From Ravibacter sp964559125 (GTDB lineage: Bacteria > Bacteroidota > Bacteroidia > Cytophagales > Spirosomataceae), in contig CAZLGW010000032.1 of assembly GCA_964559125.1 (NCBI GenBank), positions 4,377 to 68,376 of the forward strand: a stretch of DNA of 64,000 nucleotides, given 5' to 3'. A program made the position numbers and the translations under genes. Within the stretch, counting starts at the first letter, position 1. Every line of letters starts with the position of its first letter. The notes beneath the pieces were generated by a model. The model ran no database searches. It saw only the letters and a program-made list of their open reading frames with translations, and had not been told where the DNA came from. Positions 8,951 to 17,367 of this stretch are shown piece after piece.

Positions 8951-10321
8951 ATGAGATACAGATTCAAACTTCTTGCGATTGTCCTGATTATATCGCTTTC
9001 ATTTATTTACGACTCCCATGCGCAATGGAAAGCCGGGACAGCAAAGACAATTATTACTCCTGCCGGATCGATGTGGCTTGCGGGGTATGCCGCACGGAAT
9101 CGCCCGTCGGAAGGGGCCCTGCATGATCTATGGGCCAAGGCGGTGGTCCTGGACGACGGTGCCGGCAACCGGGCGGTGCTCGTCACTGCCGACCTGATCC
9201 GTTTTCATAAGCCGCTGACAGACGATATCAAGAGACAACTGCACGACCGGTACGGGCTGTCTGATGCGCAGGTAATCCTGAACGCTTCGCATACGCACAG
9301 CGGTCCCGAGGTAAATCCGGAAAGGATCCGTTTTGAGATTGGCGGGGAAGAAACTGAGAAAATTGTCAACTACACCCGGAAGCTTACCGGTCAGATCGTG
9401 TCTCTTGTCGGCCAGGCGCTGGATAATATGAAGCCGGCCGCTGTTCATGTCGGTAACGGGACCGCGCGTTTTGCAGTAAACCGCAGGACTAATTCCGAAG
9501 CCGAAATCAACCAGGGACGCGTGAAGTACCTCCAGGGACCGTCCGACCATGCCGTGCCGGTGATGAAGGTTACCGCACCCGACGGAAAGCTGCTGGCGGT
9601 AGTATTTGGCTATGCCTGTCATCCTACGGTATTAGCTGGCTATGAATGGTCGGGAGATTACGCCGGTTTTGCCCAGGATGAATTGGAAAGCAGCTTTCCC
9701 GGAACGACATTCCTGTTCTTCCAGGGAGCTGCCGGTGATCAGAACCCGCTGCCGCGGAGGTCGGTGCCGCTGGCCAGGCAATATGGCCGGACACTGGCTG
9801 CCTCGGTACGACAGGTACTGGAGGATACCGCAATGAAGCCGCTGTCGCCGGGCTTGTCCGTCGCCTATTCGGAAATTGAGCTGAAATCTGCCCAAGGTAC
9901 GCCTTCGAAGGAAGAGCTGCTTAAAGTGATATCTGCAGAGTCAGGCCACCCCAACTGGATAAAGAACAATGCGAAGTCGCTGCTCGAACAATTGGAGAAG
10001 GAGGGAGCATTACCGGATTCGTACCGTTATCCTGTGCAGGTCTGGAATGTAGGCGGACACCCGGTCGTAGCCCTGAGCGGCGAGGTAGTGGTCGACTATG
10101 CGATCCGTCTGAAAAGAATTTTCGGGCAGTATACTTTTGTAATGGGATATTCCAATGACGTGATAGGGTATATACCCTCGGAGCGGGTACTGGAGGAAGG
10201 AGGATATGAAGGCGATCGTTCCTATGTTTTCACCTCGCCATGGAGGTCGGACATTGAATCCAGGATAATAGAGGAAGTGATCCGTTTGTCGGAAAGAACC
10301 GGTATAGCTTATAGAAAATAG
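8951..10321 (+). CDS. Secreted neutral ceramidase-like hydrolase
   Basis: The sequence matches the N-terminal catalytic domain of neutral/alkaline non-lysosomal ceramidases. WKAGTAKTIITP opens the domain, ASHTHSGPEV and YACHPTVL supply the expected zinc-binding His residues, and FFQGAAGDQNP carries the conserved GDQNP turn. The ATG at 8951 begins a clear signal peptide ending near SHAQ; an upstream TTG would add five residues and is not needed. The C-terminal ceramidase domain of full-length enzymes is missing, as is common for bacterial short forms. These often act in carbohydrate loci on unknown amides or esters, so ceramide need not be the substrate. Confidence 0.85.
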   Translation: MRYRFKLLAIVLIISLSFIYDSHAQWKAGTAKTIITPAGSMWLAGYAARNRPSEGALHDLWAKAVVLDDGAGNRAVLVTADLIRFHKPLTDDIKRQLHDRYGLSDAQVILNASHTHSGPEVNPERIRFEIGGEETEKIVNYTRKLTGQIVSLVGQALDNMKPAAVHVGNGTARFAVNRRTNSEAEINQGRVKYLQGPSDHAVPVMKVTAPDGKLLAVVFGYACHPTVLAGYEWSGDYAGFAQDELESSFPGTTFLFFQGAAGDQNPLPRRSVPLARQYGRTLAASVRQVLEDTAMKPLSPGLSVAYSEIELKSAQGTPSKEELLKVISAESGHPNWIKNNAKSLLEQLEKEGALPDSYRYPVQVWNVGGHPVVALSGEVVVDYAIRLKRIFGQYTFVMGYSNDVIGYIPSERVLEEGGYEGDRSYVFTSPWRSDIESRIIEEVIRLSERTGIAYRK

Positions 10322-10339
10322 TTGGAATTTTTTGCCCTT

Positions 10340-10371
10340 GGGAGACTTTTAGATAAGAGTCTCCCTTTTTT
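10340..10371 (+). terminator. Intrinsic terminator after the ceramidase-like gene
   Basis: GGGAGACT and AGTCTCCC form an 8-bp stem (extendable through a G-U pair), directly followed by six T residues. This is a textbook rho-independent terminator 19 bases after the stop codon. Confidence 0.88.
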
Positions 10372-10386
10372 GAATCCTTAGGTTTT

Positions 10387-10452
10387 ATTTCATTCAGATC
10401 TAAAAATACCCTTTACCTATCCGACTTTTCCATATATTTATCTGAGTGAAAT
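10387..10452 (+). repeat. 13-bp inverted repeat upstream of the phosphoesterase
   Basis: ATTTCATTCAGAT (10387-10399) and ATCTGAGTGAAAT (10440-10452) are complementary at 12 of 13 positions and enclose 40 bases. The right arm ends 8 bases before the ATG at 10461. It could be a leader stem that hides the start, or a binding site. A weak TATATTTA (10433-10440) lies at the inner edge. Confidence 0.35.
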
Positions 10453-10460
10453 GAAACATT

Positions 10461-11435
10461 ATGAAAATAAACCGCAGAAAGTTTACCCAATCCCTTGCAG
10501 GAGTACCTCTGTCACTTACGACCGTAACAGGCAACAACTTTTCAAACCGCCCGGCCGGTATTCATCATACAACGCTTCATCATACTGCGATCATAATACC
10601 CGGCATCAGGCAGAAAGTGAAAATCCTCCAGATCTCTGATTCCCACATCAGTATACTGAATGATTCGGAAAAAGAATATGAACAATACGGGCAGCGTATG
10701 CATAATGCTTTCAGGAGCGTAAAGCACTTCGAAACAGGAGAAACCGGGTTGCCTTCCGAACGTTTTCAAAACCTTATCCGGTATGGTATCCGTGAGCAGG
10801 TGGATCTCCTTGCTCTTTCAGGAGATATTCTTAACTATCCCTCCAAAACAAGCGTAGCGTTTGTGAAAGAACAGCTTGACCAGGCGGGGTTGCCTCATAT
10901 GTACACAGCCGGGAATCACGACTGGCATTATGAAGGGATGGAAGGGTCGGCGGATGAGCTGAGAGATTACTGGTGTAAAAACAGCCTTCTCCCGCTTTAC
11001 TCCGGGGGAATATACGCTTCTTCCGGGATGATCGGGGATGTGAATGTGGTCATGATCGACAATTCGACTTACCAGGTTAATGAAGAACAGCTGGCTTTCT
11101 TCAGAAATGAATTGAAAAAGGGATATCCGGTCGCCCTGATCGTTCATATCCCGCTATATATTCCGGGTATGAATATGTGCTGCGGTCACCCGGACTGGGG
11201 CTGGGAGGCTGACCGTGGGTACGAGATCGAAAGAAGGCAACGGTGGTCTAAAAGCGGCAATCTGCAAACTACCACGGCCTTTGTAAAAGAAGTATCGGAA
11301 TCCACCCTGATCGCAGGCGTTTTTGCCGGACACTGGCACCGGTTTCATACGTCGTCCTGGAAAGGCCCTACTCAGCACCTCGCGTTGCCGGCCTTCAACG
11401 GCCAAAGCAGGATGATCAGTTTTTCTCCGGAGTAA
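10461..11435 (+). CDS. Exported metallophosphoesterase (calcineurin-like)
   Basis: All five blocks of the calcineurin-like phosphoesterase fold are visible in 324 residues: QISDSHIS (metal Asp and His), LSGDIL (bridging Asp), AGNHDWH (Asn-His-Asp), VHIPLY and GHWHRFH. The N-terminus MKINRRKFTQSLAG carries an RRKFT-type twin-arginine-like motif, so export through Tat is plausible. The N-terminal signal region is followed by a low-complexity His/Thr stretch. The substrate cannot be deduced. The gene lies between two secreted enzymes in the SusCD locus. Confidence 0.85.
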   Translation: MKINRRKFTQSLAGVPLSLTTVTGNNFSNRPAGIHHTTLHHTAIIIPGIRQKVKILQISDSHISILNDSEKEYEQYGQRMHNAFRSVKHFETGETGLPSERFQNLIRYGIREQVDLLALSGDILNYPSKTSVAFVKEQLDQAGLPHMYTAGNHDWHYEGMEGSADELRDYWCKNSLLPLYSGGIYASSGMIGDVNVVMIDNSTYQVNEEQLAFFRNELKKGYPVALIVHIPLYIPGMNMCCGHPDWGWEADRGYEIERRQRWSKSGNLQTTTAFVKEVSESTLIAGVFAGHWHRFHTSSWKGPTQHLALPAFNGQSRMISFSPE

Positions 11436-11595
11436 CCGGAGGGTACCCGAGACTATCGGAACTACGGGAATTAACAAAACTTACAGCGGGGAACTGAGGT
11501 TTCAGGTCTCAAAATTTTGTCGATCCTAATGTAGTCTGAAAGGCATGCGCTATCTTGGCGACGGAAAATTTGCATCCAATCCATTTAATGATTTA

Positions 11596-14500
11596 ATGAA
11601 ACTTTATCTCTCCTTCAGAATTTTTGTATCGTGCGCCGTCGTAGTATTGTTATTTTTCGGGTTTTCACATTGTATAAAAGCGCAGGCAGGCGGATACGAT
11701 GGAAAAAGTCAGTTTAAGCCGTTTAAGCCGGACACTGCCCCTTTTGTAATAGCCGGTTCTCTGTGGAATGTGGATAGCCTGGGTAACCACAGGGCGATTG
11801 TGAGCGTAAAAGATCCTTCGCAGGATGCCGTTTTAGTACGCCTCCCCTGGCGGAGGGCCGATCACAGACCGGAGACCAAAAGGATCGTGGTAGTGGATAA
11901 TAAGACGGGTCGGAAAGTCAGAAATGTTCATGCGTTTAAAATCACTAACGAGGAAGGGGTTATAGCTTTTGAGCCGGAAAGCGGTTCGCAGGAATATGCT
12001 GTTTACTATCTGCCTTTCAAATTCCGGGAAAAATGGGGCGATGCCCGCTATGGAAAACCCTGGAACGACTACCTGGATACCACTGCGTATGCACTTACGG
12101 ATAAGACGTGGCTGGCCGGAGTGAAGGCGAATCAACACAATTTGCCCTCCGCGCAGCTAAAACGGTTTGAAAGCAGGACGGAGTTTGATTTTTTTACGCC
12201 CATGGGGGTCATAGCTACCCAACGGGAAGAAGATTTTCTCAAAGAAGCCCATAAGGAGAAACCGTTTATAGTGTTTCCTGAAGACCGGGCGTATCCGATC
12301 CGCTTAGCTGACCGGCTGCCGTGGAAGTGGACGACCCACGGCCCTTCCGGTTCGTTTACAGGCTACGCTTCCCGGAACGAATATTATACCTGGCAGATCG
12401 GTGTATGGAGCCCGTTTGTAGATGTCAGTAACCTAACGGTACGTTTCAGCGACTTTACCGGCAGGTCCGCTACTATTAAAAAAGAAGATATCACCTGTTT
12501 TAACCAGGAAGGGACCAATTGGGACGGCAAGCCGGTCCGTTTCCGGGTCGACCTGAAAAAGGGTGGCATCCAGGCGTTGTGGTGCGGGATACAGATTCCG
12601 GAAAACGCGGCGCCGGGAGAGTATTCCGGAACAGCGACCGTATCGGCCGACGGTATGCCGCCGCAGACGGTCCACGTTACGATCCACGTAGACGACACAT
12701 CTCTTGCTGACCGCGGGGACAATGATCTGTGGCGGCATTCCCGGCTAAGATGGCTGAACTCTACGATCGGTATCGATAACCTCCCCGTTGCTCCCTATCA
12801 GCCAATGACATTGTCAGACAGGCATATCGAAGCTACCGGGAAGCAGGTCCGGATAGGAGAAAACGGGATGATAGAGGCCATCTCCGTAAACAACAGACAG
12901 GTGTTGTCAAAGCCTGTCGAATTCCAGGTGGTAACAGGTGGGAAAACGATACCGATCCGGAGCAAAAACGCAAACCTTCAAAAGGTAAGCGACGGCCTGA
13001 TCCAATGGAGCGCTTCTTCTGAGGAACACGGGATCCGTTTTATTTGCAATGCTTCCATGGAATACGACGGCTATATCCGTTACAACATAAAAATTATTCC
13101 AGGTAAGCCGGTCAACATACAGGACATTCAAATCAAAACCGGCTATACGGCGGCAGCCTCTCCTTATTTTATGGGATGCGGGCATAACGGAGGCTTCACT
13201 CCTGACCATTACCGATGGGATTGGAAAGGGCCGTGGGACAGCTATTGGATAGGGGGCGATAAAGCCGGGCTGCATGTGGAATTCAGGGGAGGCGATTATC
13301 ATGGCCCGCTCCTTGCCGATTACAAGCCCAAAGCGCCCTTAAGCTGGTCGAACGACGGGAAGGGAGCCGTCGAGGTAACCAGGAACCATGATAATACCGT
13401 CGATGTTACGGCCTCATCCGGGGCAAGAAGCCTTACACAGACGGACACCCTTGATTTTGAATTCGGATTGCTGATCACGCCTGTAAAGGAGGTAAATCCT
13501 GCGAAACATTTTTCAGAGAGATATTTTCATGGTGATCCCGAAGCTTTTGACAAGGCAGCCCTCGACGAAGCCAATATTGCCAATATTCATCATTCGGACC
13601 CCTTAAATCCTACCATCAATTACCCTTTCCTGATAAAGGACCCTCTCACCCGGTTTATCGATAAGCAGCACGGAGAAAGCAGGAAAGTCAAACTCTACTA
13701 CACTATCCGGGAACTGAGCAACTATGCGGCAGAGATATTTGCGCTCAAAAGCTTAAACCACGAAATATTCGTATCGGGGGTCGGGTATGGCCTGCCCTGG
13801 CATATGGAGCATCTTATCGATGACTACAGGCCAGCCTGGTATACCGAGCTCCCTGATCAGAATACGGATGCCGCACTTGTTCTGAATGGATTTTCGCGCT
13901 GGATCAATTACTACCTGGAAGGGTTGCGCTGGATGTATGAGAACTATAAAATCGACGGTATCTATATGGACGACGTCTCGTTTGACCGGTCTGTCATGAA
14001 AAGGATGCGGAAGATAGCCGCCAGGTACCGGCCTGGTGCCCTTATTGATCTGCACTCAAATACCTCTTACTCCAAAGGTCCCATGAATCAATACACGGAT
14101 TTCTTTCCCTATGTGGACAGGCTCTGGTTCGGGGAGTTCTTTAAGTACAACGAAATGAGCCATGACGAGTGGCTTGTAACCTTCTCGGGGATTCCCTTCG
14201 GACAGATGGCCGAAATGCTGCAGGACGGAGGGAACAGGTATCTCGGAATGGTTTACGGAGCTACTGCAAGGCATTCATGGGCCGAGCATTCGCCGGTCCC
14301 GGTTTGGAAATTATGGAAGTCATTCGGTATTAAAGACGCCAGAATGATCGGCTATTGGTCTGAAGACCGGATTATGGAAACGACCCACCCGAATGTAAAA
14401 GCCACTGCGTATGTCAAAGATGGAAAGGTACTGATATCTTTGGGTAATTTTGACAAAAATGACCTGAGAGTACGGCTTGTGATTGATTGGGAAAAGTTTG

Positions 14501-14631
14501 GTGCGGATCCTTCAGGATATACCCTTACAGCTCCCGAAGTATCTAATTTCCAGCCTGCCAGGATTTTTTCTCCAGGCGAAGAAATCCCTGTTAAAGCCAA
14601 GGAGGGGTGGCTGCTGATTCTGGAAAAATAA
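11596..14631 (+). CDS. Large secreted glycoside-hydrolase-like protein (DUF6067 / GH123-type)
   Basis: I chose the ATG at 11596 because it begins a strong signal peptide (MKLYLSFRIFVSCAVVVLLF...KAQA); an ATG at 11545 would add 17 residues in front of it. The mature protein has about 980 residues. The N-terminal half is beta-rich. The C-terminal half looks like a TIM-barrel hydrolase: YYTIRELSNYAAEIFALKSL, VLNGFSRWINYY, and IDGIYMDDVSFDRSVMKRM with consecutive acidic residues typical of a catalytic strand end. The pattern resembles the DUF6067 family related to GH123. The family name is from memory and the substrate is unknown. Confidence 0.7.
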   Translation: MKLYLSFRIFVSCAVVVLLFFGFSHCIKAQAGGYDGKSQFKPFKPDTAPFVIAGSLWNVDSLGNHRAIVSVKDPSQDAVLVRLPWRRADHRPETKRIVVVDNKTGRKVRNVHAFKITNEEGVIAFEPESGSQEYAVYYLPFKFREKWGDARYGKPWNDYLDTTAYALTDKTWLAGVKANQHNLPSAQLKRFESRTEFDFFTPMGVIATQREEDFLKEAHKEKPFIVFPEDRAYPIRLADRLPWKWTTHGPSGSFTGYASRNEYYTWQIGVWSPFVDVSNLTVRFSDFTGRSATIKKEDITCFNQEGTNWDGKPVRFRVDLKKGGIQALWCGIQIPENAAPGEYSGTATVSADGMPPQTVHVTIHVDDTSLADRGDNDLWRHSRLRWLNSTIGIDNLPVAPYQPMTLSDRHIEATGKQVRIGENGMIEAISVNNRQVLSKPVEFQVVTGGKTIPIRSKNANLQKVSDGLIQWSASSEEHGIRFICNASMEYDGYIRYNIKIIPGKPVNIQDIQIKTGYTAAASPYFMGCGHNGGFTPDHYRWDWKGPWDSYWIGGDKAGLHVEFRGGDYHGPLLADYKPKAPLSWSNDGKGAVEVTRNHDNTVDVTASSGARSLTQTDTLDFEFGLLITPVKEVNPAKHFSERYFHGDPEAFDKAALDEANIANIHHSDPLNPTINYPFLIKDPLTRFIDKQHGESRKVKLYYTIRELSNYAAEIFALKSLNHEIFVSGVGYGLPWHMEHLIDDYRPAWYTELPDQNTDAALVLNGFSRWINYYLEGLRWMYENYKIDGIYMDDVSFDRSVMKRMRKIAARYRPGALIDLHSNTSYSKGPMNQYTDFFPYVDRLWFGEFFKYNEMSHDEWLVTFSGIPFGQMAEMLQDGGNRYLGMVYGATARHSWAEHSPVPVWKLWKSFGIKDARMIGYWSEDRIMETTHPNVKATAYVKDGKVLISLGNFDKNDLRVRLVIDWEKFGADPSGYTLTAPEVSNFQPARIFSPGEEIPVKAKEGWLLILEK

Positions 14632-14642
14632 ACTTACTAAAA

Positions 14643-16091
14643 ATGAAAATCCATCTGATCCTGTTTGCCGCCGGCGTCGTTACTACTGTCAGCGCCCAGG
14701 GTAATTTAATGAAGGACAAAGAAGCGGTTGTTAAAGAAATCGACGCAAAGTCTTCTCATTATAATGAGATAGCGGGAAAAATATGGAATTACGCCGAGGT
14801 AGGCTACCAGGAATATAAAAGCGCTGGCCTTTTGCAGGAAGAGCTACGGAAAGAGGGCTTTTCAGTAGAGGCAGGAGTAGCGGGTATCCCGACTGCTTTT
14901 GTTGCTACTTACGGTTCAGGTAAGCCTGTCATCAGTATCCTGGCCGAGTACGACGCCCTTCCCGGGCTGTCGCAGGCCGCTGTACCCTATCGCAGCCCTG
15001 TTGAAGGGCAGATCGCCGGTCATGCCTGCGGGCACCACCTGTTTGGTACCGCCTCGGTAGCGGCAGGTATTGCCGTGAAAAACTGGCTAAAAAAAACGGG
15101 GAAACCGGGAACGCTCCGTATCGTAGGGTCTCCTGCCGAAGAAGGCGGGTCGGGGAAGGTGTACCTGGTGCGCGAAGGGATCTTCAGCGATACCGATGTA
15201 GCCCTGCACTGGCATCCGGCCGACCGTAACGGTGCCAATCCGACAAGCGCGCTGGCCAATATTTCCGGGAAGTTCAGGTTCCGTGGAGTCGCGGCCCACG
15301 CGGCAAGCGCACCGGAAAGAGGGAGATCTGCGCTCGATGGTGTGGAATCCCTGAATTATATGGTCAATATGATGCGGGAGCACGTACCTTCCGATGCCCG
15401 GATCCATTATGTGATCACCAGAGGCGGTGAAGCGCCGAATGTAGTTCCCGATTTTGCGGAAGTGTACTACTATGCCAGACACCCCGACCGCGAGGTAGTA
15501 AGGGATATCTGGAAGCGGATCGTAAAAGCCGCGCAGGGAGCTGCCATGGGAACCGAGACTACTATGGAAGTGGAAATAATCGGCGGTACGCACGATATAC
15601 TGCCGGTGGAATCATTGGCCCGGGTGGCATTCCAGAACCTGGATAGGATAGGGGGAGTGGTGTATTCGGAGGAAGAAAAGCAATTTGCGGAAAAATTACA
15701 GGAAACGCTAGGGATACCTTTTGGAAGCCTTCCCCGAACAGCCGAGTCGCAAAAGATCACGCCGTTTACCGGTATTCCACAGAACATCGGCGGCTCGACA
15801 GATGTGGGAGATGTAAGCTGGACGGTACCGACGGTAGGGTTCCGGATAGCGACCTGGGTTCCCGGAACCCCGGCCCACAGCTGGCAGGCAGTGGCGGCCG
15901 GAGGCACGGGTATCGGGACAAAAGGAATGATCGTCGCGGCCAAAACCCTCGCGACGACAACTCTTGACCTGCTTTCTAGTCCTGAGCTTATTGCTGCTGC
16001 CCGGAAGGAATGGCTCAGCATAAGAGGGACCGATTTTCAATATAATGCGCTTCTGGGCGACAGGAAACCGGCGTTGGATTACAGGAAGTGA
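14643..16091 (+). CDS. Exported M20-family amidohydrolase (AbgB-like)
   Basis: The M20/AbgB metal-binding pattern is present: AEYDALPGLSQ (metal Asp), GHACGHHLFG (metal His) and SPAEEGGSGK (catalytic and metal Glu), with a dimerisation insert around 230-330 (FRFRGVAAHAASAPERGRSA). The ATG at 14643 gives a signal peptide ending SAQ; an in-frame GTG at 14607 would overlap the previous gene and is unlikely. It has 482 residues. It would hydrolyse an amide bond of a small substrate in the periplasm. The start lies 11 bases after the preceding stop codon, so it belongs to the same operon. Confidence 0.85.
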   Translation: MKIHLILFAAGVVTTVSAQGNLMKDKEAVVKEIDAKSSHYNEIAGKIWNYAEVGYQEYKSAGLLQEELRKEGFSVEAGVAGIPTAFVATYGSGKPVISILAEYDALPGLSQAAVPYRSPVEGQIAGHACGHHLFGTASVAAGIAVKNWLKKTGKPGTLRIVGSPAEEGGSGKVYLVREGIFSDTDVALHWHPADRNGANPTSALANISGKFRFRGVAAHAASAPERGRSALDGVESLNYMVNMMREHVPSDARIHYVITRGGEAPNVVPDFAEVYYYARHPDREVVRDIWKRIVKAAQGAAMGTETTMEVEIIGGTHDILPVESLARVAFQNLDRIGGVVYSEEEKQFAEKLQETLGIPFGSLPRTAESQKITPFTGIPQNIGGSTDVGDVSWTVPTVGFRIATWVPGTPAHSWQAVAAGGTGIGTKGMIVAAKTLATTTLDLLSSPELIAAARKEWLSIRGTDFQYNALLGDRKPALDYRK

Positions 16092-16109
16092 TAATCCTGT
16101 CATCACTTC
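16085..16109 (+). repeat. Stem-loop spanning the amidohydrolase stop codon
   Basis: GAAGTGAT and ATCACTTC form an 8-bp stem with a 9-base loop. The stop codon TGA (16089-16091) lies in the left arm. There is no T tract. It is a possible weak terminator. Confidence 0.35.
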
Positions 16110-16230
16110 GTGGTTATCAGCCTTCCGGTTTTCTATATAATCCTTATTAATTTACTATCTTTTGGGAAAATGCAAAAAGCCATCTTGCCATGTAGGTAAC
16201 CAGGCTGGAACATTCACCAAAAAATAAACT

Positions 16231-16551
16231 ATGATCCGGAAAGCATTTATTATCCAGGCCAGAGAAGGAATGGCAGACGAATATGAAAGACGCCATAACC
16301 CGATCTGGAAAGAGCTGGAAGAAGAGCTGAAAGCACATGGCATCAGCAATTATTCCATTTTCCTTCACCCTTCTAGCCGCTATCTTTTCTGCTACATGGA
16401 GATCTCAGATCCTGATCTGCTGGATGTCCTGGCAAAATCGCCTGTTTGCCATAAATGGTGGGAATACATGACCGAGGCGCTTGAAGTAGCTAAGCCGGGA
16501 GATAAAAAAGGCTGGGAGGAAGAGCTCCGGCAGGTGTTCTATCTGCCATAA
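16231..16551 (+). CDS. rhaM: L-rhamnose mutarotase
   Basis: This short cytoplasmic protein of 106 residues matches the L-rhamnose mutarotase (DUF718) family in length and motif. It interconverts the alpha and beta anomers of L-rhamnose. The N-terminal Tyr18 and His22 in EYERRHNPIW correspond to the family's active-site pair, and the WWEYM segment near the C-terminus is conserved. No rhamnose isomerase or kinase lies beside it. Its presence suggests that deoxy-sugars such as rhamnose are released by this locus, or that it serves another aldose. Confidence 0.88.
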   Translation: MIRKAFIIQAREGMADEYERRHNPIWKELEEELKAHGISNYSIFLHPSSRYLFCYMEISDPDLLDVLAKSPVCHKWWEYMTEALEVAKPGDKKGWEEELRQVFYLP

Positions 16552-16620
16552 TACCCGTTACTCGACCCGTATCAACGAGAAGAGTGAATAACGGCCGCCA
16601 GGTAAATGGAAGAAAAATAT

Positions 16621-17181
16621 TTATCCCTCCTCATTGTCAGAAGATGAACTCCCCTGTTCAAACCCTATTCTTTTTCTTATCCGCGACTCGTACTGTCTTT
16701 CTACCAGCTCTCTCAATACGGCGAAAATATGTTCGATATCCCGGGTGTTACCCTTTACTTCCTTTTCAAGCAGGGTGAGTTGCAGCCCGATTTCTCTCTG
16801 GGTGAAGGTATATTTCCGGAGCCTGGTAAATGCACGCATTATGCGGATATTTACTTCTATAGCTGTCCTGCTGTTCAGAATACCCGAAAGCATTGCGACT
16901 CCCTGCTCTGTAAATACCTTAGGCCGGTATCGTGGACCTCCCCAACTTGAGGTCACAATTTGTGACCTCAAGTCTGTCCACTCCTGCTCGCTTAAAGTAA
17001 ACATGAAGTCATCGGGAAAACGCTCTTTATTCCGTTTTACACTTTGATTGAAAACTTTTGTTTCTACACCGTACATTTCAGCCAGGTCCCGGTCGATCAT
17101 TACACTCTGGTTACGGATCAGATAGATGCGGCTTGCGATCTCTTGCTCTGCCAATACCGGCTTTTGTTCTGTATCTTTCAT
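16621..17181 (-). CDS. ORF6N-domain DNA-binding protein
   Basis: The N-terminal 100 residues form an ORF6N domain (RIYLIRNQSVMIDRDLAEMY, VFNQSVKRNKERFPDDFMF, KVFTEQGVAMLSGILNSRTA), known from phage antirepressors and many Bacteroidota chromosomal genes. The C-terminal part (about 120-175) is a likely coiled coil (LTLLEKEVKGNTRDIEHIF). It stands alone between two + strand genes. No phage genes lie nearby. A perfect 14+14 inverted repeat lies inside the coding region and encodes DLRSQIVTSS. Its role is unknown; it may regulate itself or be the remnant of a mobile element. Confidence 0.85.
   Translation of the reverse strand: MKDTEQKPVLAEQEIASRIYLIRNQSVMIDRDLAEMYGVETKVFNQSVKRNKERFPDDFMFTLSEQEWTDLRSQIVTSSWGGPRYRPKVFTEQGVAMLSGILNSRTAIEVNIRIMRAFTRLRKYTFTQREIGLQLTLLEKEVKGNTRDIEHIFAVLRELVERQYESRIRKRIGFEQGSSSSDNEEG
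16945..16973. repeat. Perfect 14+1+14 palindrome inside the ORF6N gene
   Basis: The left arm ACTTGAGGTCACAA (16945-16958), one central T and the right arm TTGTGACCTCAAGT (16960-16973) are exactly complementary. On the coding strand it is read as D-L-R-S-Q-I-V-T-S-S. Length and perfection make it a candidate protein-binding site or mRNA hairpin, but the amino-acid motif is itself common in the family. Confidence 0.75.
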
Positions 17182-17367
17182 TTCAGGGATTTGTATAGTA
17201 TGTAATTCAGTAAAAAGGCAAGTTAGGGATTTATTATTTTAATCGCGACCTATTAGCGGGTAAAGAAGGATACCTTGGTCTGTTGAGTTATATTAAAACT
17301 TAATAGTTTTTATTTAACTTCACCCTGAAAGCAACACTAGCACGATCCTGCCAGTTTTTTGCGAACT

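Noticed and set aside
16621..17181. ORF6N gene as part of a prophage
   Set aside because: No integrase, capsid, portal or lysis gene and no attachment-site repeat was seen around it. The flanking genes are sugar-related.
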